DNA of 64,000 nt from Cervus elaphus (Eukaryota > Chordata > Mammalia > Artiodactyla > Cervidae). A program made the position numbers and the translations under genes. The notes under the pieces were generated by a model. It had not been told where the DNA came from. It saw nothing but the letters and a program-made list of their open reading frames with translations, and did no database searches. The stretch spans positions 60,772,001-60,836,000 of the forward strand of contig NC_057818.1 in assembly GCF_910594005.1 (NCBI RefSeq), given 5' to 3'. Shown here one piece after another: positions 56,359 through 64,000 of this stretch (position 1 is its first letter; every line of letters begins with the position of its first letter).

Positions 56359-56974
56359 TAGCTTTTCAGCCAATTGACCCATGTGTTAGTACTTATCAGC
56401 CTCAATTGGCCCTCTGGGGTCACTCTGTCTGAATCTGCCATGTGTACCAGGCCCTGTTCTGGGCGCCACATGTTGGTCTTTCATTGGACTGGAACCTGGC
56501 GGTCCAGAGTCGACAATAAGAAAGTGAAAGAAGGAAAGAGGCTAATATTCCCTGGGTTATGCAGCCGGCTTTCACGTTGCAGGGAATCAGCCAGACATAG
56601 CAAGAAAGAGAGAAAGAAGGACATGGACACCCAAGCTGTGATGGAGCAAAAGTGTTTTAATCAACATGGTGTGGTTATTCTCAGCAAAGATAAAGATTAA
56701 AATTCCAGACTTGCAAAACATAAGGCGAGCCTTAAGAGAGAGAGTCGTAAACAATCACTTTTACCATGTGGTTCATAAAAAGGAAGATGGTACTTATCCC
56801 TGTATAGAAAAACTAATGAAGGTAATTCTATGCAAGCATCCCATGTCATTGATCTCTGTCCTGGGAGAGGCTTACCTGTTCTACTCGCCCTTGACAGGGA
56901 CTGATAAAGAACAGAGGGCTCAAGAGAGAGAGGAAAGAGCACACAGGAATCTTACTCTTAAATGCTTCCTGACA
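56359..56974 (-). repeat. Leader, primer-binding site and 5' LTR of provirus C (right copy)
   Basis: Primer-binding site at 56452-56468 (reverse TGGCGCCCAGAACAGGG) and LTR 56471-56974 ending CTTCCTGACA. Confidence 0.83.
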
Positions 56975-57164
56975 ATATTACATTCCGGATTTTAACTAGA
57001 TCACATTTGCAAACTCCCCTTGGACATTTAAAGTTAGATAAGAGGACGTGGGCAGTATTGGGGCAGGGGGAGTGCCTTATTCAGCTTACCACAACCAGAG
57101 TGTCTTCTCCTGATGGGTGTACAATTTTAACATGCTTTTCTCTCCATATAGCTTTTGCCACTGT

Positions 57165-59112
57165 TTGTTAAAACATTTATTTGTATTTATTAATTTGGCT
57201 ATGTCGAGCTTTGGTTGTGACATCTAGGATCTTCAGTCTTCCTTGTAGCATCTTTTCCTTGCAGCACATGAAGTCTTAGTTGCGGCATGTGGACTCTAGT
57301 TCCCCGCCCAGTGATCGAAACCAGACCCTCTGCATTGGGAGCACAGAGTCTTATCCCCTGGATGGACCACCAGGGAAATCCTTACAGATTTTATTTACTT
57401 TACTCCCTTAACTGACTGGCTAGAATGTCTAAAACAATGTCAATGGCAGTGCTGAGAGTGTACATACTGGTCTGCTTCGTAATCTCTGGGGAAAAGCATC
57501 CGGTCTTTCACCATTGAGTATGGTGCTTTTACAGGTGCTCTTTCTTGAGTTGAGGGAGGTTCCCACTCTTCTTTGTTTTCTGAAGTTTATATTATAAGTG
57601 GTTGTTGGCTTTTGTTGAATGCAGTTTCTGAATCAATTGATAAGACAGTTTGATTTTTCTTCTTTTGTCTGTCAACAGTCTGGATGACATTGATTGAAAT
57701 TCGAGATAGCCTTCTACCCCTCACATATACACCATTGGATCACGGCATGCAATTCTTTTTGTCTCTTGCTGATTTCTCTTGCTAATAGTTTATTAAGAAT
57801 GTTTGCTTCTTCATGTGGGATTTAGTTGGTAGTTATCTTTATCTTTTCTTTTCTTCTGATACCTTTGTCTCATATTGTCCCACGGTAATACTGGCCTCAT
57901 AAATTGAGTTGGGAAGTGTTCCCTCCTTTCCTTTCGTCTAATAGAAATCATGTCAAGTTGCTGCTAAATCTTCTTTGTACGTTTCTTCAGTTAGTCAGTT
58001 CAGCCACTCAGTCGTGTCTGACTCTTTGCCACCCCATGGACTGTAGTACTCCAGGCTTCCCTGTCCATCACAAACTCCCGGAGCTTCTTCAAACCCATGT
58101 CCATCGAGTTGGTGATGCCATCCAACCATCTCATCCTCTGTTGTCCCCTTCTCCTCCCGCCTTCAGTCATTCCCAGCGTCAGGGTCTTTTCCAATCAGTC
58201 AATTCTTTGCATGAGGTAGCCGAGGTATTAGACTTTCAGCTTCAGCGTCAGTCCTCCCAATGAATATTCAGGCCTGACTTCCTTTAGGATGGACCGGTTG
58301 GATCTTCTTGCAGTCCAAGGGACTCTCAAGAGTCTCCTCCATCGCCACAGTTCCAAAGCATCCATTCTTTGGCTCTCAGCTTTCTTTATATCCAGCTCTC
58401 ACATCCATACATGACTACTGGAAATACCAAAACTTTGACTAGATGGCCCTTTGTTGGCAAAGTAATGTCTCTGCTTTTTATATACTGTCTAGGTTGGTCA
58501 TAACTTTTCTTCCAAGGAGCAAGCGTCTCTTAATTTCATGGCTGCAGTCACCATCTGCAGTGATTTTGGAGCCCAAAAAAGTCAAGCTTGTCACCATTTC
58601 CATTGTTTCCCCATCTATTTGCCATGAAGTGATGGGACCAGATGCCATGATCTTAGTTTTCTGAATGTTGAGTTTTAAGCCGAGTTTGTCACTCTTTCAC
58701 CTTCATGAAGAAGCTCTTTAGTTCTGCTTCGTGTGTTTGTATGTTTGTTAGATGTGTCTAATACCACTGTGACTTTGTTACACTAACATTTGTTAAGTCA
58801 AGGTCCTCGGGGTTGGACGTTATGTCGCAACTCAACAGAAGACTGCAAGGGAAAGTGAAATAGAAGTGTTCATTCCTCACACATCCTGGAGGAGCTGCAA
58901 GGCAAGCATCAAGGGCTCAAGTGGGAAGTCAGGGCAGGGTTCAGAGAGCCGGGCAGGGACGGCCCGGGGCCTGTACCTGCATTAGGCTCTGTAGATGGAG
59001 TGCTCTGGGGTCCGGGGTTAAGGCTGGATCGAAGTTTGTTCTTTATCCTTTGAGTGTAATGTTCCATGAAACACAGGCCCATTCGGCTACGTGTGTCTAG
59101 ACATAGCCCATT
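57165..59112 (-). mobile_element. CHR SINE, L1 and BovB fragments (right copy)
   Basis: CHR 57165-57387, L1 57390-57985 and BovB 57986-58720, with unassigned sequence 58720-59112. Same order and boundaries as 17350-19274. Confidence 0.85.
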
Positions 59113-59369
59113 GGCAAAGTAATGTCTCTGCTTTTTAATATGCTATCTAGGTTGGTCATAACTTTCCTTCCAAGCAGTAAGCAGCTTTTTATTTCATGAC
59201 TGCAATCTCCATGTGCAGTGATTTTGCAGCCCCAAAAAATAACGTCTGACACTGCTTCCACTGTTTCGCCATCTATTTCCCATGAAGTGATGGGACCAGA
59301 TGCCATGATCTTAGTTTTCTGAATGTTGAGATTTAAGCCAACTTTTTCACTCTCCTCTTTCACTTTCAT

Positions 59370-59407
<38 letters not shown>

Positions 59408-59408
59408 C
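59113..59408 (-). mobile_element. Short BovB fragment with (CA)n(TA)n (right copy)
   Basis: BovB 59113-59367 followed by a CA repeat (about 59370-59395) and a TA repeat to 59408. Confidence 0.88.
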
Positions 59409-59412
59409 TAGG

Positions 59413-60445
59413 AGTGTGGATGCCTTCCCCCTTGAGGGACAGGCCCTTTTGGCTATGCATTTCATAGCCCATCCTGCCACAGACATCAGGAGTGAGATTC
59501 AAAAAGCAACTGCTGGTCCTCAGACCCCTATGAGTGATTTGGTCCAAGTGGCTTATTCAGTTCTTGATAATAGGGACATGGTTGAAAAGGCTGAACGCTC
59601 CCAGAGAAATACACAAACGCTGAAATGATGGTTGTATCTTTGTCCACTCAGAGACCACTGGAGGGGAAGTCAGCCTTTGCAAGCCAAGCTGGCCATGGTG
59701 GGCTACAAGGCCCACAGGTACCCAGACCAACCCAGGGTACCCCGTATGGGCAGAAGGGCACTGGAGGAGAGATGGTGGTGGGCTCGCCTGTTTACAGACA
59801 GACAGGGAGCTGGAGGAGGGAATGGCCCCCACACCTGAGATCCCTGGGCCCTCGGCCTTGGATGGCTCCCCAACCCTGAGGGTCCCCGAGGTCACAAGGG
59901 GCTCTGCTCACAGCACCGTGCATGTAACTAGTGCTGAAGCTCGGGGGGTCACTGAAGCGGGGGCCAAGGTGGAATCCCTCAGACACCAGCGCAGTCCTTT
60001 GCGCCTTAACCCGAAGGGCTGGAAACCTTAACAACCGTAAAAATGCATAATGGGAACATTAGCACCGACACAGGGCCTGCTTTCTAGGAACCCCCTTCAC
60101 GCTCCAACAATGGCCAGTTGCTTCCACATCAATATCTGTGCCTGTCACCTCTCTTTTAACTCAAGGCACTTACTACTTAAATTGGGCTCCACTCTGTTTC
60201 CCGAGGGACAAGGAAGTCACCCTTATGACCAAAAGATATGAACAAAACTAAAAAAACAGATTAACTCTATAACTGAGATAAAAGACTTAATAGACGCTGA
60301 AGTACGCAACACTGAGGTTCTGGGTCTAGCTACAGATAAACAGACTGAGACCTTACGTGATGCTCTTTCAGAGTTGGAACCTGTTTTGAGCTACGTAACC
60401 CAGCTAGTAAAGAATCCACCTGCAATGCTGTTACTGAAAGATATG
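59413..60445 (+). pseudogene. Class I (gamma-like) gag remnant (right copy)
   Basis: Better preserved than 19603-20640. The frame within 59323-59628 contains FIAHPATDIRSEIQKATAGP and MSDLVQVAYSVLDNRDMVEK. The knuckle remnant lies near 59735-59770. It ends where zinc-finger-gene intron begins. Confidence 0.7.
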
Positions 60446-60449
60446 TGTT

Positions 60450-60946
60450 GGGAGTCCGGCCATGTCTTGTACCCCTCCCCCAACAGACACGCTCCTCAGG
60501 ATCTCGTGTGGGGCCTCGCCCCGGGAATGTGCACAGAGCTGCAGATGATTCCGATCTGGATCCTGCATTGAGCACCAGGGCTCTTAGCCTCCACTTCTGA
60601 GATTGAGATCAGGCCCTGGGGGAGGGGAGGGCGCTCTGCTCTGAGCGGGGTTGGACCAGGGCCTGCTGTGTGACCTGAGGGGGATCTTGGGGTCAGCGGA
60701 GGTGCCCCTTGCTGCTGTGTGCATGAGGCCACACCAGGAGTGGAGTGTGATCCAAGGAAAGCGTGGGAAAGTCCTGTGTTGGTCTCTCTGTGCCGGAATT
60801 GACCATCCTGAGTCCCTCCTGAGACAGTGGGCACAGGGGACTGTCTGTTCCTCATGGTGAGGGCTTCCCTGTGTGTGTGGTTGGGGCTGAGGAGGGGGTG
60901 TGTTGACCCTAAGCATTATACAGCATGTTTTCCACTTTCATGATAG
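60450..60946 (+). other. Intron sequence before start exon, paralogous block 3
   Basis: Near-identical to 20650-21140; acceptor TTTCATGATAG at 60946. Confidence 0.82.
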
Positions 60947-61017
60947 AACTGTGAAGACTCATGAATGAAGAAGCCCAGAAGAGGAAAGAACAGGAGTCAG
61001 GCATGGCTCTCTCTCAG
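60947..61017 (+). CDS. Start-codon exon of a third KRAB zinc-finger gene (partial gene)
   Basis: Acceptor CATGATAG, donor CAG|GTAAGG. In-frame starts at 60961 (MNEEAQKRKEQESGMALSQ) and 61003 (MALSQ). Unlike the left-copy exon, the following intron is intact: 61018-61400 matches 32405-32775, and 63571-64000 matches the sequence before the main gene's KRAB exon. A KRAB exon is therefore expected about 170 bases beyond the window. No CpG promoter of its own was found upstream; retroviral remnants border the shared intron sequence. Confidence 0.65.
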
Positions 61018-61560
61018 GTAAGGTCATATTCTCAGTGCATTCTCACACTGCCTTCCTGAAATGCCCTTCTCTGGACTTGCTAATCGTGTCTGACTCTGGA
61101 TTATCCTGTCTGACCTGCACATGCACACTCACCCGGGGCCTTCCCTCAGGGCCTCTCGTCTCCACTTAGATCCCATCTCCCCATGACCCGTGACCTGGCC
61201 CTTGTGAGGAGGCTCCCCTGGACACCGTCCTGGGCAGGGCTTCTCACCCATGGGCGTCGGTGTTGTTGGGCAGCAGGCACTGTTTAGGGCCCATCTGGAT
61301 GCGCTGTCTGCTCTCTGTCAACCAGGGTAAAGAAGCTGTATGTGGACCTCAGGTATTAACATGTACAGTACACGGTAAAATCTGCAAAAGTGGCCAATGA
61401 GTGGAAATCAGTTCTGACGTTTTATAGTACATTTAAAATTAAATGAGCACCTCCCTGAAAACTTAAGTGTTTGGGAATGGAACGGAACGTTCAGAAAGAG
61501 ATGTCAGGGCTAGGGAGTGTTTCGTTACACCGTCTCATTTAAACTGTAAAATCAGGGTTA
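61018..61560. other. Intron of the third unit
   Basis: 61018-61400 is paralogous to 32405-32775; the remainder is unassigned. Confidence 0.6.
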
Positions 61561-61574
61561 CTAATTTTTTTTTT

Positions 61575-61695
61575 TTCTTTCGTTTTTGACCACATGATGC
61601 AGCTTCCAGTGTCTTAGTTCGCTGAGTAGGGATCGATCGTGAGTCCCTGCAGTGGAAGCGAGGGATCTTAACCACTGGACCATGAGGAAACTCTC
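61575..61695 (-). mobile_element. CHR-type SINE piece, antisense
   Basis: GTGTCTTAGTTCGCTGAGTA to TCTTAACCACTGGACCATGA. Confidence 0.75.
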
Positions 61696-61804
61696 CAACT
61701 CTACTGATCTGGCTTCAGTATTTCCTTTATGGAATAAAATAATAAATTTTGGATTTTATTAATAAGCACATACCCAAAATTAAAGATAAAAATCACATTA
61801 TAAT

Positions 61805-62115
61805 TTTTAAAATGTATTTATTTCCTGGAGTGTATCTTCATTGCTTCAGTGTCTTTTCCCTGGTTCTGGCGAGTGGTGGCCACTCTCTGCTTGTGGTGCG
61901 CACGCTTCTCATTGCAGTGGCTTCTCTTGTCTTGCAGCACAGGGTCTCGAGCGCGCTGGCTTCAGTAGTTTCACCTCCTGGGCTCTAGAGCTCTGGCTCA
62001 GGAATTGAGACTCACAGGCTTAATTGCCCCTCAGCGTGTGGGATCTCAGACCAGGCAACAACCCACATCTCTTGCATTACCCAGTGGATTCTTTACCACT
62101 TACCTGTAGGGAGGG
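61805..62115 (-). mobile_element. CHR-type SINE, antisense
   Basis: TTGCTTCAGTGTC..., GCTTCTCATTGCAGTGGCTT, and a GGATTCTTTACCACTTACCT end. Confidence 0.75.
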
Positions 62116-62217
62116 CCACATATTTTTAAATACAGGAATTTTATAGAGATTGGAAGAAATCTTCTGTATGTTATTTTCTGCTTATATTACTTCTTATTTT
62201 TTTTTTAACTAAGATAA

Positions 62218-62520
62218 TGTTGAGGAGTTCCCTGGTAGTACAGTGGCTAAGAGTGTGCCTTCCAATGTAGGGTGCACAGGTTCCACCCCAGGTCTGGGGA
62301 AATGCCTCAGAGCAATTAAGCCCATGGGCCACAACTCCTGAGCCTGTGCCCTAGAGGCCAGGAGCCATAACTACGGAAGCCCGCACTCTCTAGAGCCTGT
62401 GCTCCAAAACAAGAGAAGCCACTGCAGCGAGAAGCCCCGGCACTGCAGCTGAGAAAGCCCATTCACAGCAACGAAGGCCCAACATAAGCAAAATAGATAA
62501 GCTTTGAAAAACAAATACAA
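62218..62520 (+). mobile_element. CHR-type SINE, sense
   Basis: GAGTTCCCTGGTAGTACAGT head, AGCCCGCACTCTCTAGAGCC and AAGAGAAGCCACTGCAGCGA body. Confidence 0.88.
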
Positions 62521-62559
62521 TATTGACAAAGGTACTGAATGAAGAAGTAAAATAAAAGA

Positions 62560-62670
62560 AGAGAATGGGAACCCACTCCAGCATTCTTGCCTGGAGAATT
62601 CCATGGATAGAGGAGCTGGCGGGCTTCTGTCAGTGGGGTTGCAAAGAGTCTAGCATGAGTAAACAGGTAA
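62560..62670 (+). mobile_element. Bov-tA SINE body fragment
   Basis: GGGAACCCACTCCAGCATTC, then TTGCCTGGAGAATTCCATGG and GGGGTTGCAAAGAGTCTAGC. Confidence 0.88.
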
Positions 62671-62719
62671 ACACAACTTCCACACACAGCGGATTGAGCT
62701 CTGAAAAACAAATCTAAGC

Positions 62720-63185
62720 ACCTAACTTTCCTCTTGCAAATTCTTCAGAGACTTCCAGGAGCTTTTGGAATAAAGTCCTCAATCCATAGATCTTGCATAA
62801 ATTAGCCTCTACCTGGCATCACCCCATCTACATTCCCTGTGTCCCAGTCACACTGGCTGCCTTTCTGTTCAGTAAATATCTTCCTGCCTCAGACCAGCAC
62901 TCAGGCTGTTCTCTCTGCTTGCAACACTCTTCCATTTCCCACCTTGCCATCCTAAGTGTTTCTTCCTCACAGAGACCTTGTCTGATTTCTCAATGTAGGT
63001 TAAGACTTTGTGTTTAATCTCGTCTTCGCCCCGGGGCTGTGTCAGAACACTTATTTCGATAGTAACATTAAAATTGTGGATGAAATTGGCTGGCTGGCGG
63101 CTAGAGTGTAAGCTCCATCATGTTCACTGCTGTATTTCAAGTTTGAGGCGCACAGATGACGCTGAATGAATTTTAATAGAATGAA
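62720..63185 (+). mobile_element. L2 LINE 3' end
   Basis: AATAAAGTCCTCAATCCATA start, CCTCACAGAGACCTTGTCTG middle and a GAGTGTAAGCTCCATCATGT ending. This is the order of the L2 3' region, diverged. Confidence 0.75.
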
Positions 63186-63570
63186 AGAAAATAAAGACAA
63201 TTCTTCTTGTTTCAATCAATTGTGTGTTTACACATGCATGCATGAATGCATGGATATGTAACTCCATGGTTTTATTACAAAAACATCATCTCATAAATAA
63301 TGGTGTATACTTTGTAGCAGTTTCAGTTCTGTCTTAAGTGTATTTCATGGCATTAAGTTTTTTGTGCATCATCACATGAATGGTGTAAATTGTAGTAAGA
63401 GTATTGACATTGTGTGGGTTCTGATGGGAGAGGGTATGACCCTGTATCATGACCATTTATACTCTTCTATTGTATTTCAGCTTCCTTGAACTTGTTTCAG
63501 GTATCCTCAGGGAACTTTCTGTGGATGCTCTTTCCTTCTTTGGTAGTTAACTGGTTGATTGTTTAGGTTG

Positions 63571-64000
63571 AGCTCACGTGCTGTTGCCTCATTATAAACT
63601 GTTTGATCTGAGTGATTTCTTGGAGTGACAGAGTTTTCTCCCCAGTAAGGTGGACTCAGATCTTTCTCTAACGTGCTGTTATGTTGATGACAAGTTCACC
63701 CGTGTGACGTCTTTAGAGTAATGCTTAGTGAGTAGGACGTGCTGAAACACCTGTCGTCAATGTGATGATGTCGTCATCATCACTATGTGTGTTCTTTTAA
63801 AGCAACTGTGGACTTTGTCGTCTCTGGAGACACCAGTCTTGCTGTAACTCAACTAGGTTGTGACACTATATCACTCCGTGTGGTGAATGTAAGACTTCTG
63901 CATGGACAACCCAGCGTTGGTTTTAGTTTGTGTATTTTTCATGTATTGTCCACATACATGACAAATTCATATGGACTGCAAGAGATCATAGTCTTAGAAA
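63571..64000 (+). other. Intron end of the third zinc-finger unit
   Basis: Alignable with 37021-37487 across its length (AGTAAGGTGG, TTTAGAGTAAT, GAGACACCAGTC, ACTTCTGCATGGACAACCCA blocks). Position 64000 corresponds to about 37487, 168 bases before the KRAB exon. Confidence 0.8.

Larger units (their letters stand above)
48220..61221. repeat. Segmental duplication, right copy
   Basis: 48311-54234 matches 1-5734, and 54231-61221 matches 14421-21402, same orientation. It lacks 8690 bases and carries a private L1 (52158-52355) and a 30-base deletion near 49470. Distance between copies is 48.3 kb at the left edge and 39.8 kb at the right edge. Confidence 0.95.

Overview
The window looks like nuclear DNA of a bovid ruminant. 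It holds many BovB LINE pieces, Bov-tA and CHR tRNA-derived SINEs, ruminant L1 3' ends and beta-like (class II) endogenous retroviruses. The species cannot be fixed from the sequence. Only one host gene looks intact: a KRAB C2H2 zinc-finger gene on the + strand. It sits in a tandem cluster with a decayed relative on its left and the start of another relative on its right.

Layout. 1-17160 is a nest of broken class II retroviruses. Minus-strand provirus A (3' LTR and env at 1-2614) is split by minus-strand provirus B (2615-10084, with a 6-bp target duplication). Provirus A then meets, head to head and exactly at an LTR end, a plus-strand element (LTR 10114-10531, gag, dUTPase/protease, RT, integrase to about 15090). 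The tail of a third minus-strand element follows (5' LTR 16653-17160), with BovB copies inserted. 17160-21402 holds a SINE, L1, BovB, a class I gag remnant and a zinc-finger-type coding exon. 21403-26545 is L1, SINEs, a CpG-rich promoter-like block and a decayed zinc-finger array. 27260-47665 is the main gene: CpG-rich first exon about 27390-27470, start-codon exon 32322-32404, KRAB-A exon 37655-37781, finger exon 44722-47054. Its introns carry L1, SINEs, L2 and an ATP5MC processed pseudogene.

48220-61221 is a close second copy of the left 21.4 kb. It lacks 8690 bp of the retroviral nest and has gained a short L1. It ends in another start-codon exon (60947-61017). The last 400 bases match the intron just before the KRAB exon of the main gene, so a third zinc-finger gene should continue past the window edge.

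Known biology (KRAB-ZFP/TRIM28) says such genes mostly silence retroelements through sequence-specific DNA binding. Whether this protein targets the neighbouring proviruses is inference only. I see no bacterial-type system, CRISPR array or clearly new enzyme. The most unusual points are the duplication history, the finger-block amplification, the twice-preserved envelope transmembrane-subunit frame that stops before its membrane anchor, and an unidentified segment at 12437-13215 inside a gag-pol remnant.
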